Source: Maratus speciosus (Eukaryota; Arthropoda; Arachnida; Araneae; Salticidae). Taken from it: a DNA stretch of 64,000 bases. Both the position numbers and the translations under genes were made by a program. Where the stretch lies: NCBI GenBank assembly GCA_963932465.1, contig OZ010786.1, forward strand, positions 534,629,073 through 534,693,072, in the 5' to 3' direction. Positions 11,319-21,821 of the stretch are shown here, piece by piece. Below the pieces are notes generated by a model. It searched no databases, was not told the DNA's origin, and saw nothing but the letters and a program-made list of their open reading frames with translations. Each line of letters opens with the position of its first letter. The stretch's first letter is position 1.

Positions 11319-11802
11319 GCAACACCCGAGTCTGAAATAAAATAAACATATAAAGTGAAACCTAAAAAAAATATTGGAAACCAATGTTTCGGCACTTTCA
11401 CAGATCGGAATGAAATGCGGTTTGCAGATAAATATTCAGAGTGGCACAGATTTTGTTTGACACCAATAAAAAATTAGTTCAAATTCTCTATAATTGAGTG
11501 CGCTACTGCAGATAATTCCATATTACTTACACAATGCAATATTTGGATACAAAATTTTTATAGAATACTTATATAGTATACACTTTTTGTAGCCAAATCT
11601 TGCGTTGTGTGAGGAATATGAATTTGCCTACTGTAGCGGCCTCTAGTGTCAAAATTTTGAACTATTTTTTTTTTTTTTTTGGTTTCATAAAAAATCCCGT
11701 ACCACGCTGAATGTTTAGCTGCAAACCGCGTATATCTACGACCTATAGATCTTTCATTGTCACGTTTTACTTTCGCATCGAACTTTTGAATCACCCGGTA
11801 TA
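11319..11802. repeat. Degenerate inverted-repeat element with CGGGTGATTC-type end
   Basis: A segment GCGGTTTGCAGATAAATATT (about 11418-11437) is repeated inverted at about 11700-11735, and the outer parts match weakly. The right end reads, on the minus strand, TACCGGGTGATTCAAAAGTT, an end type common in insect mariner-like elements. The open frame on the minus strand through this region follows the repeat and is not taken as a gene. Exact ends are uncertain. Confidence 0.45.
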
Positions 11803-12987
11803 TTTGCAAAATAATGTTTTTCTTTTAAAATTTCTTATTAATCGTAATTGTTAATCCCAATATCTATTTTTATAAACTTGTCTGAGTACTGAGAAAAATA
11901 TTTCTAAAATAAATTAAAACTTTGCTTTTTCTAAAAGAATAAATGAAATATATCAAAGACATTTGTATTATAATTTCATTTTAATATTTTTAAAGTATTT
12001 TTGGAAAATTTAACGGATATTGTATTGTTTGATTTTATATCTACTGTAAATTAATATGTATACATATGTTCTTGTTCATATATTTCTTGTTCATATTATT
12101 CCAATCTAAGCATATTTCCAAAAACATAAAACACAGAAAATGCAAATAATATATATTTAGTTTAGAAATTTTATATTTTACAACAGTGTCTTCTTTCAAA
12201 TAATATAATCTTTTTAATTTTTATATTCATTATACATATATATCTAATTTGAAGTACACTATAAATATTAAGTACCTATATCGTATGTAAAATCATCAGT
12301 TGACGTCATTTTACGAATTTTTGTAATAAGAAAAAAAGATATTTTGCAGAAAATAAAAATTTATATTTGTCGAAATATGAATAAATGTTATTATTCTTAA
12401 AATTTAAAAAGTAATAGTAAAATAACATAATTTTCTTAAATTAAGCTTGCAGCACATTATTAAAAAATAATAAATAATAATAATAATAATAATAAAGAGT
12501 TTAGTTGGATTCTGAAAGAAATCTATATTAAAGATGTTCCTTAAAATATTACTTTAACAACACATTTTTATGAAACATGTTGTATATCTAGAAGTATATT
12601 TGAATCAATGACAGACTAAAATAAACGAATTTTGAAAACAAAATATAGAAAACATATTTTCTAGTAAAATATCCTAAAATTGAATATAATTTAAGTTACA
12701 AACGTATTTTTTTTTCATAGATATGAAATTAAATAAAATGTTTGAGTAAAAATATATGTAGAATAACTGAATTATTAAAGATTTATTATCACGGTTCCTA
12801 TTGATGTTTTATGCAAATAATTTTACTTCAAAGCTAAATATTTCTTGAGCATTTTTACGACATGTATTTTTAAAAGAACCTACTAAGAAATAAGTGATCG
12901 TTTTTAAAAGACAACAACTGGTTAGATCAACTATGAGTAATTATTCTTCATGTTTTATTCAAAAACAAATATCACATTTTTTTTTTA
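11803..12987. other. A+T-rich sequence with a (TAA)n microsatellite
   Basis: Apart from a TAA repeat at about 12463-12494, nothing beyond A+T-rich sequence with many short homopolymer runs is visible. Confidence 0.5.
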
Positions 12988-13420
12988 ATTTTTCGTTGCT
13001 ATGTAATTCATTTTAATTCAAAATATATTAAACAAATTTTTGTGAATATGTCTTCTTGAAAATATTTATGCACAGACATGTGGTTGTACTTCCGATGCAA
13101 TATTTTCGGATATATAAAGTCAGTTTTATTTTATTTTAGATCATTAAGAATGCTATTATTTTCAGAAAAGTCTTATTTGTGTGCAAAGTATAAATCTATG
13201 TAATTTTATCTACTAATTTTTCATTGGTATGTAATTAATTTTAATTAAAAATATATTAATCAAATTTTTGTGAGCATGTCTTCTTGAAAACATGTATGCA
13301 CAGAGATGTGGTTGTATCTACGATGAAATATTTTCTGATATATCAAGTCAGTTTTATTTTGTTTTAGAACATTAAGAATTCTATTATTTTGAGAGATGCA
13401 TTCTATTTGTGTGCCACATA
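12988..13420 (+). repeat. Two-copy tandem duplication, unit about 228 bp
   Basis: 12988-13190 and 13216-13420 align along their whole length. Shared words include GTATGTAATT, CATGTCTTCTTGAAAA, AAGTCAGTTTTATTTT and CTATTTGTGTGC, at an estimated 85-90 percent identity. Non-coding. Confidence 0.75.
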
Positions 13421-13439
13421 TAAATATCACTGCAAAGGA

Positions 13440-13610
13440 GAAATTGCTGGCCAGCAGCAAGATAGGTGCTGGCAATGATGGAGAAGTTCTGGCTAATGGT
13501 TTACCACTGCATGACAACTGCTGGACAGCTTAAGTCAACTTTCCTGTTGGAAATCACCAGATAAAATTTTGGTGGGCTTCCGTTTTATCTCATGCGCTGG
13601 CCCACCACCA
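13440..13610. repeat. GCTGGCC-rich repeat segment, left member
   Basis: A patch with many GCTGGCCAGC/GGTGCTGGC words, unlike its A+T-rich surroundings. It resembles the segment at 14296-14540 and may be its counterpart in one larger element with GC-rich subterminal repeats. No clear terminal repeats found. Confidence 0.4.
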
Positions 13611-14049
13611 CATAGAAGTGCACGAACTTTTGCAGTATTATTCCTGGGAACCCTTACACTAGGTGGCGCTGCGAATATCGAAGACATTGAGTATATGAAC
13701 ACAAATCTGAAATGAATATTTCAACACAATTTAAGCGGTGAAGCTATTTTTTTTAAAACTGTAAATAATATAGCACCACTGCCATCAACAAAATAAATAA
13801 GCAAATGAATAAATAAATAAATTCTTTATTTCAACGCACTGTTTTTTCCTCCTTAAATCCGGTTTTTCTAAGTTACAAAGGATTTCGGTTTTCATAATTT
13901 ACACAGTTGAGAATCAATAATAAAAAAAAAAAGCGTATAAAACATATAGGATTTCTAAACAATAAATAATTTCTATGCCAGTTTAATGATTTGGAACGTA
14001 AATCACAAAAGAAACAAACTTGAAATAGCGTAATGAGAGCTTGAAAACT
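13611..14049. other. Spacer between GCTGGCC-rich and 5S-like segments
   Basis: A short GC-richer piece (TAGGTGGCGCTGCGAATATC, about 13659) and then A+T-rich sequence with AAATAAATAAAT runs. No gene seen. Confidence 0.4.
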
Positions 14050-14160
14050 GCGAGCGGTCGTAGCATACGCTGAGAGTACTTGATCATGTCCGATCACGAA
14101 AACCAAACAGCATCGAACGTGGTTAGTACTTGGGAGCGTGACCACATAGAAACCATTGCA
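14050..14160 (+). pseudogene. 5S rRNA-like sequence (pseudogene or 5S-derived SINE head)
   Basis: The plus strand follows the eukaryotic 5S rRNA sequence closely: GTCGTAGCATACGCTGAG near the start, TGTCCGATCACGAA, AACAGCATCGAACGTGG in the box A region, and GGTTAGTACTTGGGAGCGTG in the box C region. The known 5S words (CTCGTCCGATCACCG, GGTTAGTACTTGGATGGGTG) differ at several positions and the 3' terminal helix is missing. It is therefore probably a dead copy or the head of a 5S-derived SINE (SINE3 type). It starts at about 14050 and fades at about 14155. No second copy is visible in the window. Confidence 0.8.
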
Positions 14161-14295
14161 AATTCAAATATTTCAATAGACATTTCTATTATAGGCAGAT
14201 ATTTTTATAGCTCTTGGTGAAACTAGCTTATAGAAAAAAGAGCTATAATACTTTTTTTTTATATAGAATTCTATAAGAATGTTTTTTTTTAAGGG

Positions 14296-14540
14296 AAAGT
14301 GCTGGGCCAACAAAGGAGTAGCAGTGGTATAGGTGCTAGCACTGCAGGAAAAGTGCCGGATTGAAGTAATGTGATGGCATACCAATGCTGGCCTGCTGTT
14401 AGCCATCACTGATGGGCCAGCTGTATTCCGCACGAACACTTATTGATAGGTTTAAGTAATGGCACCTTTGCACTTTACTGCTGATGGCAGTGCTGGCTGC
14501 AATCTTTTTTCCAGTTGATGGCCCACTGTTTCTTTCTTTG
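14296..14540. repeat. GCTGGCC-rich repeat segment, right member
   Basis: Dense GTGCTGGGCC, GATGGGCCAGC, GCAGTGCTGGC words, comparable with 13440-13610. Subterminal repeats of this sort occur in the hAT-like elements elsewhere in the window, so a non-autonomous DNA element enclosing the 5S-like piece is possible but unproven. Confidence 0.4.
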
Positions 14541-15558
14541 CTGGGATATGTTATTATTTTTTAATATTGTCTTTGCCATTTTTCCGATTTTCAATTAAAA
14601 TCTAACGACTGTCAGAAGTTAATAAATATGATTATAAATATAAAAATGAATGATATAATTTGAAACTAATATTAATTTTCTTTTTAGATGGAGATTTTAA
14701 ATAATTCATATTTTCAAAAAACAATAATTTTGTTCTTAACAAACGGTAGGAATAAACAATATCAAAATGATGTACAAAGAAGATCAAAGTTTTGTTTACG
14801 TACTGTGTAAATGTCCTATTTCGGTCACATTTATCTTATAGGCTGCATTCATATAAGACAGTACGGCAGACGCTGATAATTACATTCATAGTTAATGAAT
14901 TCCTGTTCGAATGTCTAGTTGCTGTCCGAATGATGGATGTGAGTTATCCAAATAACGCCTAACACTACAGTTACCTGAATGAAGAAATGAAAAAAAAGTA
15001 AAAATTTGATTTTCCAATTACTGAGAAAACACATCCATTTCTTGAATCTGTCTGATATATTTGAATAAATTTGAAAAGTTTTGAACGTTATTTGTTTTTT
15101 TCAATTTCCTTATTTATTGGTTCCTTTATTTTCTTATTCTTGATAACTCTACTGAACAACTACAGTCACATTAACATGCAATCCATAACAAAGCTTCAAT
15201 AACTTTTATAACAAAAACAATATATGATTATAGATTATATTCAAATAAGAATTTCGGTGTTACGGTTAGTTGTGTATAATTTCCCCTTTTTATAGCATGT
15301 CAAACCATAAACTGCTATAATATTTGTAAAAGTTCCATAGGATAAATATTATTTACAATAAATTTACACAATTTCGCATTATCAGTGTTGTTGATAGTAA
15401 TCTCAAAACATATATTGTATATATTGTATGAATTAAAGAATTCCTTAAAAAATACACAAGTAAATATTTAATTTTCCTGAAATTTTCTATAGCATTTTCT
15501 GTGACTTCAGTGTGGTTCGATGAAGTTAAGAGAAAATATTTAAAACAAGTGGGAAAGT
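14541..15558. other. A+T-rich sequence, no gene seen
   Basis: About 1 kb without recognisable coding sequence, RNA gene or repeat. Confidence 0.5.
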
Positions 15559-16393
15559 GTGATCACAGATCGCAATGAGGGTTTCGTTTAATATTCCTTT
15601 CACAATACTTTATCCTTTTTCAAAATCTATTAATTCCCCATTTCGCAACCAGGAGGCTCACTCTATTCTAAACAAACCTCTATCCGAAAGAAATCCGTTT
15701 CACAAACTATCCGTAGATATACAATGCGATGGGATCGGGCCAATAGCACCCGTGATAGGTAGACGCCCCCTGGAAGTAAAAATTGGAACTTGAATATGTA
15801 CGGCTATGGTGCATAATATGAAAGAGTGGTCAAAATAGTGTCGGCAAATGCTAGAAAAGTGTACCCCGGAGAAAAGGGTGGAGGTTAGAAAAAATGCTAA
15901 AAATACAGAAGTTAGAACCCGTAGGGATAAATAATATAAGACTTTTTTGAAAAGTTTATGATTTTTCGTGTGATCGCAAGTGGTTTCCTATAAGTATACA
16001 AAAATTCACATATACAAATTAATTAGGGGCCGAGTTAGATTAATTGCTTAAAATACACAAGTTAGAGCCCAGAGAGGTAAATACAAGACATTTTTAAAAT
16101 TTTCTGATTTGTCGTTTAATGTCAGGTGTTCAGCTATATGGATTCAAAATTTCAAGTCTTCAACTTAATCATGAGCTCAATTTGAAATAAAAGTTTAAAA
16201 TACACAAGTTAGAGCCCAGAAGGTTAAATATAAGATTTTTCAAAATTTTACGATTTGCCGTTTGATATGAGGTGTTCAGCTATAACAATCCAAAATTTTA
16301 AGTCTCCAACATGTATTCTTTCTGAGAACGGAGTCTATGACATACAGACAGAGGAGTGAGACGAATAGGATTTCGTCAGATGAACGAAACCCT
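15559..16393 (+). mobile_element. AGGGTTTCG-type element, short copy
   Basis: Begins near GATCACAGATCGC; an AGGGTTTCGTTTAA terminal motif at 15578 is matched inverted by GAACGAAACCCT at 16382-16393. The first 350 bp match 22458-22790 closely (for example GATAGCACCC/AATAGCACCC and GGTGCATAATATGAAAGA). They are followed by about two of the roughly 145-bp internal units, marked by AATTAGGGGC and AAAATTTTATGATTTG, and a short GACATACAGACAGAGG tract before the right end. Non-coding; the small open frame at 15575 is fortuitous. Confidence 0.7.
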
Positions 16394-17989
16394 AAAAATG
16401 CATTTGAATGTCAAAATACAAATAATATTATTGAAATATTATAATGGAAGTTTTGTAGATTTATTTATTTTCAGGGTATTAAATTCTTTAGTTTTTCATT
16501 TAAAGACACAATATGTGTAGTTCGGACAAAAATTAACTTATTCATTTTACAAACGCACATGTATTTAATGAAATTATTAACTTTTCCATATTCTATACTG
16601 TGCATTTGCTAAGATCATTGCAAAGTTTTTACCAATAAAATGAATGTTCCCTTAAAAAAACAATGATTTGTTTTAAAAGTAAATATTTCAAAAATAAATA
16701 ATTAAAATAAAGATATACTTTTCGTAAAAATGTCTTTTATTTCAGTAAAAAGTAACAGCGATATCTCTTTAGCTGCGAAAGAGATTGGGAATATCTTTAC
16801 TGGACAGAAATCTTAAGTTAGTGAAATGGAGTATAAATAATATGTAGTGAGTTGGTGTGGGGGGTGGATGGATGTAAGCGATAAGAACACCATTGTTACG
16901 TTCGTAAGCACTATAAAGTAAATTGTATCTCCCTGACTCTTATTTTAGGCATATAAATTAATAAGTATAAATGTGCGTCACGAGCTAATGCGAGCTTGAC
17001 AACATCAATGCAGAAATGTAATATGTCTATCGTAGGGATCAGCATCGGACAATAAAATGGGTCTGAGCCCGGGCTTACTCTTTTCAGCAAACTCGTGCCG
17101 AGATCAGGATTGCATTTTTTTTCTACTTAGTCGCACAAGTCCAGAACTCGACTTTATTGTTCTCAGGATGTGTAGGGAAGGCAATATGTTTTCTAAAAAT
17201 ATTAATAGCGATAACGAACTTCTCTTGACTGAATCTTTGGAAATATACCTTAAGGTGTTTTTCAAATTCACTGCTCAACAATGCGAAATTTTCTGACATA
17301 TTTTCTTACTCATTTTTAACTGTAAAAGCATACAATTGACAGGCCTAACTACTGAAGGGATTTGGAATCGAACAGCGTTTTCCATTTTTTATAAATAAAT
17401 TACTTATCGAGATATAAGAGATTCTTGTCACGTGATTGCAGGTTTTTCTCCTTTCCCGTGTTATCGGTTCTGGAAATTCGATTCAAAATTTTAACTTTGA
17501 CAGTATTTTCTCAAAGATATATTGCTTTTATTAAAAAATGGGTAACGTTATTCAATTATATAGTTTCTGAATAAGAACACCTGCCAATCTTATGCGTTTA
17601 CGAAAATAAATGAATTCAGAAATGCATCAGAAAATAGCTCATTTGGACTCCTTATTAAATGACAGAGAAATATTTTTAAAAAACTGTTTTTTATTATACA
17701 GCTTCAAAAGTTATGTTTTTAACCCTCCTTTTTTTCTTTTATTCTAAACTACATTAATTTTTTATTGAATCCTTATTTAAATGTTGAAACGTCTAAGTCT
17801 TTAAGTAATCATTAATGTTGCTATTATGTATTTTCTGTCTTGAGAACACATAGTAATTTTAAAATATACTGTAAAATTATCCCATAAATATGTATGCAGT
17901 ATTATTCTTTAAAATAATCTTAATTGTATGTTTAAAAAAACCTGAATTTTTTGCAGAAATTGAGTCGGGAATTATTTAATTGAATTTCC
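16394..17989. other. A+T-rich sequence, no gene seen
   Basis: I see no RNA gene or repeat. The open frame at 17057-17296 has no recognisable domain and is probably chance. Confidence 0.45.
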
Positions 17990-18105
17990 ACGGGCCGGGC
18001 CTATTTTCACTGATTTTTGTACGAGCCGTGCTGGGCCGTGAATTGAGAAAATATAAACATACCGGCCCGGGTCTGGAAATTCTGGCCCGTGCAGACCTCT
18101 ATGCT
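17990..18105 (-). mobile_element. GGGCCGG-rich hAT-like MITE, one end only
   Basis: GC-rich sequence (CCACGGGCCGGGCC, ACCGGCCCGGGTCTGG) ending in CCCGTGCAGACCTCTA at 18090-18105, the same right end as the element at 2255-5070. I could not find the matching left end. Confidence 0.6.
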
Positions 18106-18687
18106 GTCATCTCTCGATAATAGATAAAGAAATTTATAGACAATTACTTCATACAATTTTAATGCTGTAAAGAAGAAGAAAATTATAAAAAAATATTTAA
18201 ATTCGAAATGTCTCAAAATTGGGACGCTAGGCATAAATGGGTTAAAATGTAGCTAAATTAAAATATAGTAAAACGTGTGAAAATGAAAAAGAAGGAAAAA
18301 GAGACCTGCCTATGCCAAAATCCTCTCTTAATGTGAAAAATATTTTGATCCATGTAAAATGAATATACCAATACGTAAGAAAATAATATATAATACATTT
18401 GCACCTGCTAACAAGGGAACTGTCTATAACGCTTTTTTTCCCTTTCCTATGCAATTCTGTCTCAGAAGATTTTATTGTATAGCATTTTACAGATTTTTAA
18501 GTCTACAATACATGGAATATGGATCAACTTTGTTAATTATAACTGAAACATTTACATGCAACAAATAGCGATTCATTAAATAAATAAATATCGCAATCTA
18601 TTTATATAAAATCCAAGTCTTTGTGTGCCCCTCTCAATTCCGATAGGACCGCCTCATTGAAATGAGTAATTGTTGAAAAATACTAAT
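18106..18687. other. A+T-rich sequence, no gene seen
   Basis: Nothing beyond fortuitous short open frames. Confidence 0.5.
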
Positions 18688-18846
18688 GCAGGGTTACCAC
18701 AGTAGCGCCAAAGATTGACCAACTTTGCGAAAAATCGCCAAATTCTAAAAAATGGCGCCAAATTTGGCGACAAAAACAAGTTGTCATATATGAAGCCAAC
18801 TTGGCGATAGCTAGGTATTTTGGCGAAATTCCCATTTAAAACCATT
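18688..18846. repeat. GCGCCAA-rich repeat, copy 1
   Basis: Rich in TTGGCG/CGCCAA words (AGCGCCAAAG, GGCGCCAAATTTGGCGAC, GAAGCCAACTTGGCGATA, GGCGAAATTCCCATT) and alignable with 24746-24868. No 8-bp duplication seen at its edges, but the composition matches the Merlin-type MITEs further right. Confidence 0.55.
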
Positions 18847-18897
18847 AATCTTTCATAATCGAGGTCACCGCAATATAATTTAAACTCCGTACTTTTA

Positions 18898-18899
<2 letters not shown>

Positions 18900-18949
<50 letters not shown>
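18900..18949. repeat. T50 homopolymer
   Basis: An uninterrupted run of 50 T, the longest homopolymer in the window. Confidence 0.95.
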
Positions 18950-19359
18950 CAGAATCTATGGATGAGAATTTAAAAGTGTAATATACGAAAATGTACGTCT
19001 TTACATCTTCATCCCGATTGTACTAATAACATAACCGCCAATAGACGGCGCTGTATTGTCCGAGTTCCTAACTGCCCGATTTTAATGTGCTTTGGGTACT
19101 TTTCCAGTATAGGACATTGGCGAGATAGAGAAAATGAGTACTTTTCCATTATACGAACACTATGCCAAAATGTATGCTAATGCGTCAATTATTTCAACCC
19201 TGGTCGTGAAAAGAATTTTTATTGTAAACCATGTGGAACATTGTGATATGCTATTTATGAAACGTGAATCGCGTGAATTGTTATTATTTAACCTTAAAAG
19301 CTATTTAATTTACTATTCGAATTAAATATATATATATATTTTTTTGTTATGAAGTTATA

Positions 19360-19957
19360 ATTTTCTTTTACTGCTGACACTGAGAAGGATTTTACCATTT
19401 GGCAATTACCAGATGATGAGAAAATTACGATAAAACTGTTTCAGGAATTTGGAATTCTGCATAATAAAATGTTGTGTTCAAAAAATCACGAAATGAAATT
19501 ATGGATGAGTTCTGGAAATCCGAAATGCAGATGTAGCTTACGATCATGCCGAGAAAGCGTAGGAATACGACAAAAAACATGGTTTGAAGAATCGCGGTTG
19601 TCTTTTCTTAATGCTTTAAGGTTTATATATTTATGGTGCCAAGAGTTGACATCGATTGAGTTTTGTGGGCTGCAACTTGCTATGAACCACAACACAACAG
19701 TTGACTGGAATAGTTATTTGAGAGAAGTTTGTGCAAATGCTTTATGTTCACGACCAAACAGAAAAAAAAGGTGGACCTAATAAAATTATAGAAGTAGATG
19801 AAAGTCTTTTTACCAGATAAAAAAGCAACGCAGCACGTTTTCTTCCTCCTCAGTGGGTGTTAGGTGCTTTATGTCGTGAAACACGGAGATGTTTTCTTAC
19901 TCCTATTCCCGATCGTACAGCTGAAACTTTAATGGCGGCAATAGAAAACAAGGCTTA
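19360..19957 (+). pseudogene. Merlin (ISXO2-like) transposase, truncated and frameshifted
   Basis: The frame through 19469-19780 carries the family's N-terminal region: WMSSGNPKCRCSLRSC, TWFEESRLSFLNALRFIYLW and TTVDWNSYLREVCANA, the last being the conserved helix before the catalytic domain. After a frameshift near 19772 it continues GGPNKIIEVDES (first catalytic Asp), an in-frame stop, then WVLGALCRETRRCFLTPIPD and TAETLMAAIE to a stop at about 19957. There the MITE at 19965 interrupts it. The second Asp and the Glu of the DDE triad are not found beyond, so the gene is dead. Length is about half of a complete transposase. Confidence 0.8.
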
Positions 19958-19964
19958 GATGTTG

Positions 19965-20165
19965 GGCACAGGTGTCATATACGCCCCTTATTGGCGCGAC
20001 TTTTTACCGACGCCATTTTGTCGAAAACCTCTTTACTATATCATCTAAATCCCGGTTACCATATCAAGCAAAATAACGACACTTTGGCGCAAGTTAAGTA
20101 CCCGGTGCGTATATGACATTGGCGTCAGAAAAAAAATCGCGCCAGTATGATATGACATCTGTACC
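19965..20165. mobile_element. Merlin-type MITE, ACAGATGTCATA family, copy A
   Basis: GGCACAGGTGTCATATACGC (19965) and the complement of GGTACAGATGTCATATC (right end 20165) form the TIRs; the interior has TTGGCGCGA and TCGCGCCA words. Candidate duplication AGATGTTG / ACATGCTG (6 of 8). Confidence 0.7.
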
Positions 20166-20356
20166 ACATGCTGTATATTCACGCGGCCGCCATCTTCGAT
20201 ATTTTGAAATTTCTTGGCGATGTTTTACATTTTATTTTCGTTAATCCTAACAAACGTATAAATCGCTGCGTGGCGACATTTATTACTTGGCGGAAAAGGT
20301 GTTTTCACGCCAAGAAAAAATCCAAGATGGCGGCCGCGGGAATATATGGCATCTGT
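20166..20356. mobile_element. Palindromic-ended MITE with GCGGCCGCCATCTT arms
   Basis: Left ACATGCTGTATATTCACGCG and right complement ACAGATGCCATATATTCCCG are inverted copies. Each arm continues into GCGGCCGCCATCTT (20183-20196; complement 20324-20337), which contains a NotI-type palindrome and a perfect YY1/Pho-type core (AAGATGGCGGC). It abuts copy A directly. Confidence 0.6.
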
Positions 20357-20616
20357 TCGGTTTAGTATGAGTTTTAATTTATTACTCTATTGTATAACAG
20401 TTATTTGTTCACTTATTTTAAGTATATATTTGTGATTTCATAAAATAGTTCGTAAAAGTCTGTAATTTTCAAATGTTATATTTTTTAAATGCTCACTTTA
20501 TCTTCATGTTTTTTCTTTTATTTTTCAAATGCTTCAATTCACACGATTTTCATTTTGCGCCAACTATTACGCTTGGCAGCAATGGTGTCCGTATAACGGA
20601 AAAGTACCAGAAAATG

Positions 20617-20936
20617 AAATTATCAACATATTTTCTAGCAACTTATTCACAGTTCCATAAACTACACAAGTAATTTTTCAATATTTACACAATTTATTTA
20701 ATATACAGAAGCAACTATATTAACTATTTTTGTATACAAACAGAATTAAATTATATATAAAAAAACAACAATAATATAGATATAAGTAAAATATTTATAG
20801 ATTATATAAATAAACTTAAAAGTTTGTTTATTTCATTTTCATAGTTCTTTATATGATTTGATCACAAATTTCAACTTCTGATGCCCGAATTACAACAAGC
20901 TTTTTTAAAAAACGCCAAGACCCCTATAGTGGAAAA
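20617..20936. other. Remaining right part of H1
   Basis: A+T-rich interior of the outer element H1 up to the insertion point of F1. No gene. Confidence 0.5.
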
Positions 20937-21220
20937 GGTACTTCTTAGTTATCCCGTCGACCAATTTCGCCAAATTATATAAATTGCCAAACCACTCGCC
21001 AAATTATACAAATTGACATAATTTTTATTTTAAATAACGAAAGAACAAATAAATTAGTATAACATTAATAAAAATACAAATAAAATGTCGAAATAAAAAT
21101 CACTTGATGAAGTAAACATGTGTTGTCAAGTGAATGTGACATTTACGATCAACCATTATTGGCATTTAATCTTACAATTTGGCGACAGTAATTTGGTCGA
21201 CGGGATAACTAACAAGTAGC
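20937..21220. mobile_element. Merlin-type MITE family F, copy F1, TSD GTGGAAAA
   Basis: Left end GGTACTTCTTAGTTATCCCG, right end GGGATAACTAACAAGTAGC; flanked exactly by GTGGAAAA (20929-20936, 21221-21228), which splits the right TIR of H1. The 284-bp body is shared with 24125, 25137 and 26011. Confidence 0.85.
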
Positions 21221-21296
21221 GTGGAAAAGTACCAAAATGTCTATTATTTTGCACTATCTGTGCTATAGTTTGTACAAAAAATTAAGAATAAAATAA

Positions 21297-21491
21297 GGCG
21301 CAGACGTCATACACATATTGGCGTGATTTTTTTCTGGCGCCAATATCATATACGCACCGGGTACTTAACTGTCTCCAAAGTGTCATTATTTTGCTTGATA
21401 TGGTTACACGGATATATATGATATAGTAACGAGGTTTCCGCCAAACTGGCGTCGGAAAAAGATCGCGCCAAGACCGTATTACATCTGTGCC
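21297..21491. mobile_element. ACAGATGTCATA-family MITE, copy B, TSD TAAAATAA
   Basis: Ends GGCGCAGACGTCATACAC and complement of GGCACAGATGTAATACGG; exact duplication TAAAATAA at 21289-21296 and 21492-21499. Confidence 0.85.
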
Positions 21492-21821
21492 TAAAATAAA
21501 TGTAAAACAAGACAAAAAAAAAGTTGTTTGACTAAAAAATTAAAAACAAAATATATGTATTTTTTTTAAATTTTTATTTATTTATTTTTGAAAGACATGC
21601 TTTCATTAAAATTCCCAAAAATGTATATATATATATTAAATACACTAAAAAGTAGCAAATAATATTTGGGCTTGAAAAGAAATTGTTTCATTTCCCCATG
21701 CCCAAGGGAAAAAAATTAAAGCGTGGGCGCCAATTTTATATACATATATATACATAGGTAACGTACATAATATAATATCATAAACAAGTAAGAAAAATCA
21801 TGCGTACATCATAGATTATGA

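Larger units (their letters stand above)
19137..20608 (+). mobile_element. Merlin transposon nested in H1, TSD AGAAAATG
   Basis: Ends AGTACTTTTCCATTATACG (19137) and CGTATAACGGAAAAGTACC (to 20608) are inverted copies, flanked by identical AGAAAATG (19129-19136, 20609-20616). The 8-bp duplication and GG-starting TIR (first G changed to A on the left) fit Merlin, and the interior has an ISXO2/Merlin-type transposase relic. Two MITEs (19965-20165 and 20166-20356) have since landed in it. Confidence 0.75.
19095..21233 (+). mobile_element. Merlin-type outer element H1 (GGTACTTTTCC ends)
   Basis: Left end GGTACTTTTCCAGTATAGG at 19095. The right end is its complement CCTATAGTGGAAAAGTACC, split by insertion of another element: 20924-20936 plus 21229-21233. 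Sequence just inside each end (CTTGGCG) also matches. The interior around AGAAAATG...ACATATTTTCTAGCAACTTA matches a second copy at 25934-26641, which lacks the inner transposon. The element's own flanking duplication is not evident. Assigned to Merlin by company and end sequence. Confidence 0.6.
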
